Assembly: GCA_900155415.1 (NCBI GenBank)
Contig: LT700187.1
Span: forward strand, 372,001 to 436,000
Origin: Christensenella massiliensis
GTDB lineage: Bacteria; Bacillota; Clostridia; Christensenellales; Christensenellaceae
Direction of reading: 5' to 3'
DNA length: 64,000 bases
Shown here: piece by piece, positions 26,601 through 34,790 of the stretch
How the letters are laid out: each line of letters starts with the position of its first letter
How positions within the stretch are numbered: position 1 is the first letter of the stretch
Position numbers and translations under genes: made by a program
Notes under the pieces: model-generated
What the model saw: only the letters and a program-made list of their open reading frames with translations
Database searches by the model: none
What the model was told of the DNA's origin: nothing

Positions 26601-28106
26601 CTATTCAATCGGCGCTAAACCGCATATCCGTTTGAAATCCTCATAGGCCTGCGCCCATTCCCGCCTGCTTTCTTCCTCTGCGTCGAATACATCGAAATCA
26701 TTCGAGTTCCGCACGATATCCCGAAGCTCCTGAAGCGACCCGATCTCGCCGCAGCCATACGCCTGAAGCAGGAGATTGCCGGTTCCCGTCGCCTCTGCCG
26801 GTCCGGTGATCACCCGGAACCCCAGCGCATTCGCCGAAAACTGGTTGAGCAGCGCGTTTTTGGTGCCGCCGCCAATGATATGCAGTACGCCGACATTCTT
26901 TCCCGTCGCCTTTTTCAGCAAGTCTACCACATAACGGTATTTCAGCGCAAGGCTTTCATATACGATGCGCGCGACCGTTCCGATATCGCTGAGGTCTACG
27001 CCCGTTTGCCCTGTTCTTTCCAAATATTCTCCGATCGCGGCGATATTATCATGGGGCGCAAAGAACAGATCGTCGTCAGGCTCGATGAAAGCCGCGAATG
27101 GCTTTGCTTTCACAGCCCGTTCCACGATCTCCGGATAGTCGAGGTCCGGCATCGTCCGGTTCCACGCTTTTTTGCACTGCTGGATGATCCACAGTCCCAT
27201 CACATTTTTCAGGAAAAGATTTTTTCCCAAGCTGCCGCCCGAATTGGAAATATTGAGCGCGAAGCTCATATCGTTGATAACGGGCGCGTCCGTCTCTACA
27301 CCGACCATACACCATGTTCCCGAGCTGATATAGGCCCAATCGTCCCCCTCCGCCGGAATAGATGCCGCGGCGCTTGCCGTATCGTGTACGGCCGGCACGA
27401 CGATCTTCACGTCAGGAGCAAGGCCGACTTCTTCCGCGACCGCCGGGTCTATCGTGCCCAGCACGTCGCCCGCAAAAATCATTTTGGTCTTTAGCTTATC
27501 GGGAAAGCCGAAGCTTTGGAAAATTTCTTCCGACCAATCCTTTTTGTATGCGTCCAGCATCTGCGAGGTCGATGCGACTGTAAATTCCGCCGCCTTTTTC
27601 CCGCTGAGCAGATAGTGCAGGATATCTCCGATGAACAGCATATCCACCGCTCCGTCAAAACGGTCCGGCGTATCGCGCACGACCGAGATCATTTGATTCA
27701 GAGTATTGATATTCATAAACTGAATGCCGGTGATATCATATACCTTTTTCTTTCCAAGCTTTTCCTCTATGAGCTCAGCGGTGCCGTTGGTACGGCTGTC
27801 TCTGTATTGATAGGGCATTTCGAGCAAAGTACCGTCCTCTGCAAGAAAGCCGTAATCCACACCCCATGTGTCTACGCCGATGCTTTCAAGCTCGCTGCCG
27901 TATTTTGCGACGTAGCTCCGCATGCCCCGTATGATTTCTTCATAAAACCGATATACGTTCCAACGCAGCGAATGATGCACGAACATACTTTGCGTAGGGA
28001 AACGATGGATCTCCTCCATCGTGAGCCGTCCGTCCTCAATGCTTCCTACGATCGCCCGTCCGCTCTCCGCTCCAAAATCGAATGCCAAATGCCGTTTGAC
28101 TGCCAT
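26601..28106 (-). CDS. rhaB: Rhamnulokinase
   Basis: A 501-residue FGGY-family kinase that phosphorylates L-rhamnulose at position 1. Typical features are the N-terminal AFDFGAESGRAIVG phosphate loop, VDTWGVDYGFL, the YISSGTWCMVGVE segment and the C-terminal HIIGGGTKNALLNQ adenosine site. Length is normal. It follows rhaA with a 74-base gap holding a very stable hairpin. GGAGG precedes the ATG. Confidence 0.94.
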   Translation of the reverse strand: MAVKRHLAFDFGAESGRAIVGSIEDGRLTMEEIHRFPTQSMFVHHSLRWNVYRFYEEIIRGMRSYVAKYGSELESIGVDTWGVDYGFLAEDGTLLEMPYQYRDSRTNGTAELIEEKLGKKKVYDITGIQFMNINTLNQMISVVRDTPDRFDGAVDMLFIGDILHYLLSGKKAAEFTVASTSQMLDAYKKDWSEEIFQSFGFPDKLKTKMIFAGDVLGTIDPAVAEEVGLAPDVKIVVPAVHDTASAAASIPAEGDDWAYISSGTWCMVGVETDAPVINDMSFALNISNSGGSLGKNLFLKNVMGLWIIQQCKKAWNRTMPDLDYPEIVERAVKAKPFAAFIEPDDDLFFAPHDNIAAIGEYLERTGQTGVDLSDIGTVARIVYESLALKYRYVVDLLKKATGKNVGVLHIIGGGTKNALLNQFSANALGFRVITGPAEATGTGNLLLQAYGCGEIGSLQELRDIVRNSNDFDVFDAEEESRREWAQAYEDFKRICGLAPIE

Positions 28107-28140
28107 GCTGTTTCCTCCGTTTCACACCGAATAGAAGAAG

Positions 28141-28168
28141 CGGCCCCGGGCGAAATCACCCGGGGCCG
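28141..28168 (-). promoter_or_regulatory. GC-rich intercistronic hairpin between rhaA and rhaB
   Basis: CGGCCCCGGG and CCCGGGGCCG form a perfect 10-base stem with an 8-base loop, 12 bases after the rhaA stop. No T-run follows it, so it is more likely an mRNA stability or processing element, or a partial terminator, than a full terminator. Confidence 0.6.
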
Positions 28169-28180
28169 CCCGTTCCTATT

Positions 28181-29446
28181 TTAGTCTCTTCCTAACAAAA
28201 CGTCTTTTTCATACTGCTTTACTTCGCCGAACCAATCCATGCCGACCGGAACGCCGTTCTTTTCGCAGTAGTAATCCCATACTGCATTGACGGGCATGTT
28301 CTTCATTTCCTCTACCAATGCCAGACGGAACGTCGTATCTCCTTTTCTCTCCGCATCCAGAAGCAGCTTCTGCGGCTCAAGCAATGCGGACAGAAGCGCT
28401 TTCTGCGTAGCCCGTGTTCCGATCACCCATGCCGCGATGCGGTTGATACTTGCATCGAAGAAGTCGAGCGCGATATAGACTCTTTGGAGCGCATTCGCGC
28501 GGACGATCTCCTGCATCAGCGCCATCGTCTCGTCGTTCTGGAGCACAACGTGGTCGCTGTCCCAGCGGACCGGACGGCTCGTGTGCACCAGCATCTTATC
28601 GAGGAACTGAAGGACTGCCGATACTTTATCCGCAACGCTTTCCGTCGGGTGGAAATGCCCGAGGTCGCACGTCAGAAGAATATCGCGGGAAACCGCATAC
28701 CCGAGCGCAAGCTCGCCGGAGCCGACCGTAAAGCTCTCGAGACCGATCCCGAACAGCTTGCTCTCGATCGCGTCCAGAACATAATCCTTGGAAATGTCTT
28801 TGGAACGAATCTCATCGAGGCTCTTGATGAACAGGGCGCGCCTGTCATAACGGTCTACCGGAGCGTCCTTGCTGCCGTCCACCATCCAGTGGTTGAGCAC
28901 GCACGGACTTCCCTGACGCTTTCCCATTTCCGCCGCGATATCACGGCAGCGGATCCCATGCTCTACCCAGAATTTCCGGATATCTTCATCATAGCTCGCC
29001 AGCGTATAGCCTGCATCCGCTTTGGGATGTGAGAACATGGACGTGTTAAAGTCCAGATTGATGCCCTGTTCCTTTGCCCACTGCATCCAGTTTTCAAAAT
29101 ATTTTACTTCTACTTCATCGCGATCGACAAATTTGCCGCCTGTCTCCAGATAAAATTCGTGCAGATTCGCACGCTTCTTCCCGGGGATGAGCGAAAACGC
29201 TTTCTCATAGTCCGCACGGAGTTCTTCTGCGTTACGCGCACGGCCCGGATAATTTCCTGTCGTCAGAATGCCGCCTGAAAGCTCCTGCCCGCTTCCCTCG
29301 AAACCGATCACGTCGTCTCCCTGCCAGCAATGCATCGATATTTCTGTTGCGTCCAGCGCGTCCAGCGCCGCATCTGTGTCTACTCCGAGCTCTGCAAAAC
29401 GTTCCTTTGCCGCTTCATATTGGCTGATTATGCTTTCTTTCTTCAT
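28181..29446 (-). CDS. rhaA: L-rhamnose isomerase
   Basis: A 421-residue TIM-barrel isomerase converting L-rhamnose to L-rhamnulose. Diagnostic segments are MHCWQGDDVIGFEG, NLHEFYLETGG, LDFNTSMFSHPKA, the metal-site region TCDLGHFHPTESVADK and WDSDHVVL. Length is normal for RhaA. It is the first gene of a rhaA-rhaB-FIST unit with a palindromic operator at 29506-29519 in its leader. A second, unrelated type of rhamnose isomerase is encoded at 51915-53135. Confidence 0.95.
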   Translation of the reverse strand: MKKESIISQYEAAKERFAELGVDTDAALDALDATEISMHCWQGDDVIGFEGSGQELSGGILTTGNYPGRARNAEELRADYEKAFSLIPGKKRANLHEFYLETGGKFVDRDEVEVKYFENWMQWAKEQGINLDFNTSMFSHPKADAGYTLASYDEDIRKFWVEHGIRCRDIAAEMGKRQGSPCVLNHWMVDGSKDAPVDRYDRRALFIKSLDEIRSKDISKDYVLDAIESKLFGIGLESFTVGSGELALGYAVSRDILLTCDLGHFHPTESVADKVSAVLQFLDKMLVHTSRPVRWDSDHVVLQNDETMALMQEIVRANALQRVYIALDFFDASINRIAAWVIGTRATQKALLSALLEPQKLLLDAERKGDTTFRLALVEEMKNMPVNAVWDYYCEKNGVPVGMDWFGEVKQYEKDVLLGRD

Positions 29447-29834
29447 CTTCCCGTATCCTTTCTATTATTTCTCTCTTGTCGCAAGCCGGAAATATACTCC
29501 GGGTATTAAACCGTTTTAACGATTTTTTCAGGGCCATTTGTCCCATGGGGCAAACAGCGTTCCTCTGCCTGATCGATATTTCTTTTTAGTTGGGTTCTTA
29601 TCGTCTGGATTCTATTTCTATTATACGCCTGCCTCCCGCGCTTGCAATATAGATAATTGCGAAAAAATTTCATATTATTGCCTGTTTCTCAAAAATACAT
29701 TTCTCTTTTAAAGCACTCTAAAAACTGCTTATGATACAGGCAATATTGTTTCCGCGGCTGCAGGAAGCCGTCTTCTCTTTCTTAAAACTTTAAATATCTT
29801 GACTGCAGCATTTGCCGGTTTGCCGTTTGGCAGC
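29447..29834 (-). other. rhaA upstream regulatory region
   Basis: This 388-base gap has no gene. A promoter-like pair TTGCAA (29642-29647) and TATAAT (29620-29625) faces rhaA with a 16-base spacer. Downstream in the leader lies a LacI-type palindrome. Upstream, TATTGCCTGT (29676-29685) and its inverse ACAGGCAATA (29736-29745) form a 10-base inverted repeat separated by 50 bases, a possible activator site for the nearby AraC-type regulator. Confidence 0.5.
29506..29519. promoter_or_regulatory. LacI-type operator in the rhaA leader
   Basis: TTAAACCGTTTTAA matches the local consensus TAAAACGTTTTA with one mismatch. It lies 60 bases before the rhaA start codon and downstream of the likely promoter, so it could act as a roadblock or a catabolite-type site. 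Confidence 0.5.
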
Positions 29835-30482
29835 CTATTTCAGAAATGCTCTCTTAAACAGCTCCTCATTTCTCAGGGCATTGAACAGGAAACCGATTGC
29901 AAGCGGAATGACGACCGCATGCGCGATCCCAAACAGCGCTTCATAGATGATCGCCGCATCTGTAAAGGCTAAAGAGGTCAGTTTATAGTAAATGAACCAT
30001 CCCGACAGAAACGCTGAGGCCAAAAGCCCTACCCACGATATGGCGCGCGCAAGCTTTTTGTCTTCCGCATTCCATTGACAAAGGACTGCGATCAGCGTTG
30101 CCACAAGGCATAGGCTCGGAATATATTCCGATACATAAATCAACCCCTGCTGGAATGTCATGAGGGCAAAATTGAATATATTCGCGAAAAACTGCGCGCC
30201 GAAATGGTAGGCTAACAAAATAATGCCCCACAGAAAAATACGGATATACACCGCCTTTTTGTTTGCTTTGGAAAGCGCGATCACCGCCACAGCCGCAAGG
30301 CATATCACCGTGAATCCGCCGTAGGCATAGAACGTATATACCACCTGCGCAGGCGTGACCGCATCTCCCATCGTAGCTCCATATACGAAAAGGCCGTAAG
30401 TCACAAAAAAGGCAAGGCATGCCAAAAGAAGTATACACGCGAGAACAACTGCCGATTTCCGTTTTTTCACCGTTGTATCCAT
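29835..30482 (-). CDS. Membrane protein of unknown function, six helices
   Basis: A 215-residue protein with six or seven predicted transmembrane helices, a positively charged N-terminus (TTVKKRK) and few polar residues inside the membrane. I recognise no family motif. It is transcribed toward rhaA from a start just behind an operator-like palindrome (30499-30510), so it is probably sugar-regulated. A transport-accessory or sensing role is possible, but nothing in the sequence proves it. Confidence 0.7.
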   Translation of the reverse strand: MDTTVKKRKSAVVLACILLLACLAFFVTYGLFVYGATMGDAVTPAQVVYTFYAYGGFTVICLAAVAVIALSKANKKAVYIRIFLWGIILLAYHFGAQFFANIFNFALMTFQQGLIYVSEYIPSLCLVATLIAVLCQWNAEDKKLARAISWVGLLASAFLSGWFIYYKLTSLAFTDAAIIYEALFGIAHAVVIPLAIGFLFNALRNEELFKRAFLK

Positions 30483-30498
30483 CCAACTATCCTTTCAT

Positions 30499-30510
30499 GA
30501 AAACGTTTTA
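30499..30510. promoter_or_regulatory. LacI/CcpA-type operator upstream of the membrane protein gene
   Basis: GAAAACGTTTTA is one mismatch from TAAAACGTTTTA and, read as TGAAAACGTTTTAG, also partly resembles a catabolite-response element. It lies 17 bases before the start codon at 30482. Confidence 0.45.
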
Positions 30511-30681
30511 GTAAATCCCGTCTAAACAAGCTTCCGGAAAACATTGAAACCTCTATAAATTATGTTTTATTGCAGGAAAAATTTATGTTTTTTGTTTATT
30601 CTTTTATTATATATGATAAAATAAAAGAAGCAATAGAAAAGTTTGTTTATTTTTTTAAATATCTTGTGGAGTAATTTAAAT

Positions 30682-31566
30682 ATGGAAACATTAACAAAGG
30701 AATTTACTACCGATCTGACAGAAGATTCCACTTGGATCTTCAATACTCCCGGCGAGCTTACAAAATCTTTTCTTTTATATGCGCAGGAGCTCGGATATTT
30801 CAAAGCTTCTTCCAATTATTATACCTGTCAGGAAAATATTTCTTCTTATTTGATCATGCTTACGCTTGCCGGACAGGGAACGTATACGGTGGGCGGCAGG
30901 CAATATGAGCTTATGCCCGGCGACCTTGTCTTTGTCGATTCCATGGAGCCGCATACGCACCGCACCAGCAAGCAGTCCAAAGGAAACTGGCATATCCTCT
31001 GGGTACAGTTCAACGGCATCACCGCGCGCGGCTATTATTCCCAATATAAGACAAAAGATATTCCGGTGCTTGATACCTCGGGCAATCCAAAGATACAGCT
31101 CCTGATGGAAAAGCTTCTGTCTGCCAACAAATCAAAAAGCATCGGCGCAGAATTTCTGACCTCCCGCATTTTAGTGGAGCTGCTGACAGAGCTTCTGTTT
31201 ACTGCCGGGGCAGTCGTTTCGCCTAAAATCAACATGCCCCAATTCATTCAAGCGGCGCTTTCGGATATTGACGCGCATTTTCCCGAGAACCTGAATCTCG
31301 AATATTTTTCGGACAAGCTGCGCCTCAGCAAATATCATTTTGCAAAGGAGTTCAAAAAATATACCGGTTATTCCCCTGTGGAATATCTCATCAACACTCG
31401 CATCAACCACGCAAAGGAATATTTGCAGTATTCCGACCTTACCATTACGGATATATCGGAGGCGGTGGGGTTCAACAACACCTGCCATTTCATCAATATG
31501 TTCAAGCAAAAGGTGGGAGTCACCCCGCTGAAATTCCGCAAGCAGTATCAGAACGTTTCCAAATAG
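30682..31566 (+). CDS. AraC-family transcriptional regulator
   Basis: A 294-residue regulator. The N-terminal half is a cupin-like sugar-binding domain (AGQGTYTVGGRQYELMPGDLVFVDSMEPHTH), and the C-terminal 100 residues carry the double helix-turn-helix with LRLSKYHFAKEFKKYTGYSP and ITDISEAVGFNNTCHFINMFKQ. The frame opens earlier at 30643, but GGAG before the ATG at 30682 sets the start. It lies divergent from the membrane protein gene, close to rhaA, and is a good candidate regulator for the rhamnose genes. Confidence 0.9.
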   Translation: METLTKEFTTDLTEDSTWIFNTPGELTKSFLLYAQELGYFKASSNYYTCQENISSYLIMLTLAGQGTYTVGGRQYELMPGDLVFVDSMEPHTHRTSKQSKGNWHILWVQFNGITARGYYSQYKTKDIPVLDTSGNPKIQLLMEKLLSANKSKSIGAEFLTSRILVELLTELLFTAGAVVSPKINMPQFIQAALSDIDAHFPENLNLEYFSDKLRLSKYHFAKEFKKYTGYSPVEYLINTRINHAKEYLQYSDLTITDISEAVGFNNTCHFINMFKQKVGVTPLKFRKQYQNVSK

Positions 31567-31591
31567 GACGGCTGCTCTGTACGCAAAACGC

Positions 31592-31611
31592 GCCCCGCAC
31601 AACAGCGGGGC
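31592..31611. terminator. Terminator between convergent genes
   Basis: GCCCCGC and GCGGGGC form a 7-base GC stem around ACAACA, between the AraC-type gene and the convergent isomerase gene, with a T-rich stretch on the plus strand and AAAAC on the other side. Confidence 0.7.
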
Positions 31612-31641
31612 ACGTTTGTGTTTGCTTTTCTCTTGCTTTTC

Positions 31642-33063
31642 TTAAATACGGACGCAGGCGAAGCCCATTGCTTCTGCGAACACTTCCACTTCCTGAGAAA
31701 TATCCCCGATACCGAGCGAATTATGATGCTGCGGTCCTTCCTGACACCACTCGTTGACAAACTGCGGGATCGGCTTGGATATCTTCAGCCGTCCGTTCGG
31801 GTTGCCGACGTGGAGGATATCCCCGTCTACGACCTCTCCGACCGTATAGATCAGCTTGAACGTATCGACATCCGGGTCGCTCTGCGTCATATTGACCAGC
31901 GTGACCGGCCCTTTCTTCAGGTTGAAGTCTACGCCGAGGCCGCGGCCCGTCTTGCCGTGTTGAATATCCAGATGCTGAAGCACCGGTTTTCCTTCGGATA
32001 CGTTGAAGTTGACCGGGCCGTCGTGGCTGATGAGAATAAAATCATTGTCGTAATCGATCGTATTGAACTCAAGGAACATGCCGCCAGCGCCGACGAGGTC
32101 CATAAACTTCATGGCCATTGCCGTCTTGACATCGCCTTCCGTTACGCCCGGGCGGCCCATGGAAGCAAGGCGGGAGCCTGCGATGGTCGACTGTGCACGC
32201 AGATGCGTGTAGAGATCGGAAACACCCCACCAATAATAACCGTAGCCGCTGATATCATATTTCTGTTTGATGATCTTGTCGTAGACGACAGCGATCTTCG
32301 CGGATTCGTACATGTGCTCGTCTGTTACGTTGTCTTCTACTGCGTAGAAATCACGGAACTGCGCGTTCATGTCTTTGATCTCGTCTTCCGTTACTTTATT
32401 GTACTCCACTTCAAATTCTTCGATCTCGGGACGTACGAACATTTTTCCCGTCGCCGTAATCAACTTATGATCGTCCGCCGGCATATCCGTCATATTTGTA
32501 TAGGGAGCCCCAATGATCGCAAAGTTGAGTTTTTTGAATTCGCGCGCAGCGGCAGCGCCGATCGCATCCCGCTTGATCTCCGTCCAGAACCGTTCGTCCT
32601 TGAGAGGGCCGGTGATCACCTTGAATTTACGGTGCATCCGCACGAGGATATTCGCATATTCCGGTACGCAGCAAATACCGCTGTGATGCAGGAAGTCACT
32701 TGTAGATGCGGTCTTGAGATCGTAGGTGGAATCCTCATGCGTGACGAGGAGCCGCACCGGTATCTCTGGGCGAAGCGCCCGAACCGCAGGCACGATAATC
32801 ATGCCTGTTGTATAGCCGAAAGGCAGGATATAAAGAATATCGATCCCCTCTTCTACAAAGCGCTTTCCGGCTTCTTCCGCACGCTCCGGCGTATCTACAA
32901 ATTTTTCCAGAACGACTTCCCCTACCTGTTCAAACCGCTTCATATAGCGTTCCAGCATTTTCGCCCCGATATCGAGAAATTCAGGGAACTGCGGCCAATA
33001 GGCTTTCAGTCCTGTGTACATCACACCGATCTTCGGCGTTACCTTTGGTTCCAATTTTGCCAT
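31642..33063 (-). CDS. L-fucose/L-arabinose isomerase family protein
   Basis: A 473-residue protein with the AraA/FucI-like layout: an N-terminal Rossmann-like region (PKIGVMYTGL, IDILYILPFGYTTG), a central AIIGAPYTNMTDM segment and a C-terminal barrel with FLEFNTIDYDNDFILISHDGP and GPQHHNSLGIGD. Catalytic glutamate and metal-binding histidines appear to be present (FNTID lies near one of them). It should interconvert an aldose and a ketose; which sugar cannot be read. It is near a rhamnose mutarotase gene and probably belongs to deoxysugar or pentose use. GGAGG precedes the ATG. Confidence 0.8.
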   Translation of the reverse strand: MAKLEPKVTPKIGVMYTGLKAYWPQFPEFLDIGAKMLERYMKRFEQVGEVVLEKFVDTPERAEEAGKRFVEEGIDILYILPFGYTTGMIIVPAVRALRPEIPVRLLVTHEDSTYDLKTASTSDFLHHSGICCVPEYANILVRMHRKFKVITGPLKDERFWTEIKRDAIGAAAAREFKKLNFAIIGAPYTNMTDMPADDHKLITATGKMFVRPEIEEFEVEYNKVTEDEIKDMNAQFRDFYAVEDNVTDEHMYESAKIAVVYDKIIKQKYDISGYGYYWWGVSDLYTHLRAQSTIAGSRLASMGRPGVTEGDVKTAMAMKFMDLVGAGGMFLEFNTIDYDNDFILISHDGPVNFNVSEGKPVLQHLDIQHGKTGRGLGVDFNLKKGPVTLVNMTQSDPDVDTFKLIYTVGEVVDGDILHVGNPNGRLKISKPIPQFVNEWCQEGPQHHNSLGIGDISQEVEVFAEAMGFACVRI

Positions 33064-33331
33064 GATTCATTTCCTCCGATTATTTGAATAATACATGCCG
33101 CCGCGTATTTTCCTCACATGCAGCCGCAAACTTTTTTGCAAAATATTTATATTTATTAATAGGATTTTGAATATTCTTGGATTCTAAAACCATGATATTA
33201 TTTATTTTTCCGCATGTCAAACAAATATATCCGAAAAGATTTGATTGTAAAATTATACAGCAATATTACTATATTTTTTTGATTTCCACTGCACAACTCA
33301 GCGATAAAAGCATGCCAAGAAATCAGAATTG

Positions 33332-33691
33332 TTATTCCATAAAAAAAACCGGCTCGGCACAGACCTCCATCACGGGAACGCCGTCCTCCTGTACAAGGAA
33401 TCCGTCCATATAGCTTTGCCAGCGCTGCCCCGCCTTGCTCCTCGTGATGATATCCAGCGTCTTTTGATAGTCTTCCGCTTCAAAATAGGCATACAACGCC
33501 GTGCCGATCATGAAGATACTATAATTTCTGATCCCCGCCTCTTTGTGGACCCGCCACGTTTCCCGGCATAGTTCGAGCTCTTCCGGCGTCGCGTTCCCGT
33601 CCGCTTCCCGGTTCATCAACAGGGCATGCCTCCTGACATATTCTTTTTCGCCGCCCGGCTTTACCTGCATTTTCATAAACACTCTCTGCAT
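33332..33691 (-). CDS. rhaM: L-rhamnose mutarotase family protein
   Basis: A 119-residue single-domain protein of the RhaM fold. The conserved pattern is visible: FMKMQVKPGGEKEYVRRH with the likely catalytic histidine, then VHKEAGIRNYSIF, a LYAYFEAEDY strand and the W in GQRWQSYM. The family speeds interconversion of sugar anomers. The frame opens at 33742, but AAAGGAGG sits 8 bases before the ATG at 33691. It lies between the SGNH hydrolase and the isomerase, with a terminator on its upstream side, so it has its own promoter or reads with the isomerase. Confidence 0.85.
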   Translation of the reverse strand: MQRVFMKMQVKPGGEKEYVRRHALLMNREADGNATPEELELCRETWRVHKEAGIRNYSIFMIGTALYAYFEAEDYQKTLDIITRSKAGQRWQSYMDGFLVQEDGVPVMEVCAEPVFFME

Positions 33692-33780
33692 AGTATCATC
33701 CTCCTTTTCTTTCACTATAAAGCCCTTTTCCTCCCGGGGCAATCAAATAAATTGCTTAAAAATTTCAGATTTTTGCATGG

Positions 33781-33821
33781 AAAAAGGCGCCCGAAGCTAT
33801 CCTGCTCAAGAGCGCCTTTTT
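33781..33821. terminator. Bidirectional terminator after the SGNH hydrolase gene
   Basis: AAAAAGGCGC and GCGCCTTTTT pair around a 21-base internal part. The A and T runs at each side make it functional in both directions; it ends the transport/UROD-like/SGNH transcript. Confidence 0.75.
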
Positions 33822-33905
33822 CATGGATGGATGAGCTGTATCGCGCAGGCCGGGCCTGCGACGCTCAAATCCAAAACCTATATTTTTATGGATCTTGGCG
33901 GCATG

Positions 33906-34715
33906 CTACTTCAGCAGCTTCGCCATTTCAGGGAACACCTTTCGGATCAGTATCCCATGCCCCTTTGGGTTCAGGTGCAGTCCGTCTTCGATCGTGATAT
34001 CCGCCGGGTCATATTTTTCATATTCCGCCCGCATATCGACGAGCACCGCGCCGTTTTTCCGCGCGGTCTCAATGATCACATCGTCATACTCTTTCTGCAC
34101 ATCCCTGCGGTAGAGTATCTCCCACCCGGCAAGGGCGGGTTTCATCTTTTCCATACAGAACGGCGGCAGTGTGATGGCGATCACCTTGCACCCCATTTTC
34201 CCAAGCTTTTCAACAAGATAGGCATAATCCCGTGCAAAATGCTCAACGGGCGTATGCGTATACTGATATTCGTCGTCTGTGATGCGCATATCGTTCGTAC
34301 CGATCATCATGACCGCGATATTCGGCGCAAAATCATTGATGCCCGGATAAAACGCCGTAAAGAGATCGCTCACTTTCAGCCCGGCAATCGAAAAATCCTT
34401 GATGAAAATATTTTCATAGGGCGCAAGGAGCCGCTGCATGATGCAACGGTGGCTCATGCGGTAGCTCGTGATGGAATCGCCGAGATAAGCGATACGGAAT
34501 TCTTTTTCCGCATTCACCTCGGGTGTGCCGTATTCGTGCAGCACCGCTTCCATATTTTCCCGATTACATTTCTCAAAGCCTTCCAGTACGCCGTCTATCT
34601 GATCCAGAGGAATATCATAGATACAGGACATTTTCACCTTATCATCATCCCGGAGCCCGATATCTGTATAGGCCTTATGCAGATTGAAGCTTAAATTGAA
34701 TTCACTTTCAAACAT
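33906..34715 (-). CDS. SGNH/GDSL-family hydrolase
   Basis: A 269-residue esterase-like protein. The nucleophile block is AYLGDSITSYRMS (about 95), the GxND block is MIGTNDMRI, and the Asp-His pair is in EDGLHLNPKGHG near the C-terminus, so the catalytic set is complete. There is no signal peptide, so it acts in the cytoplasm, perhaps removing acetyl or other acyl groups from an imported sugar. It follows the UROD-like gene by 75 bases in the transporter operon. Confidence 0.85.
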   Translation of the reverse strand: MFESEFNLSFNLHKAYTDIGLRDDDKVKMSCIYDIPLDQIDGVLEGFEKCNRENMEAVLHEYGTPEVNAEKEFRIAYLGDSITSYRMSHRCIMQRLLAPYENIFIKDFSIAGLKVSDLFTAFYPGINDFAPNIAVMMIGTNDMRITDDEYQYTHTPVEHFARDYAYLVEKLGKMGCKVIAITLPPFCMEKMKPALAGWEILYRRDVQKEYDDVIIETARKNGAVLVDMRAEYEKYDPADITIEDGLHLNPKGHGILIRKVFPEMAKLLK

Positions 34716-34790
34716 GGTTCCATCCTCACGCTTTCCGCTTCCAACGCAAAAACAGACAACGCCGCCGCCAGACGGCCTTTCAGGTCTGCG

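Noticed and set aside
31618-33087. 489-codon open frame on the plus strand opposite the fucose/arabinose isomerase gene
   Set aside because: It is the mirror of a clear isomerase gene, has no ribosome site and encodes Arg/His-rich sequence without family motifs.
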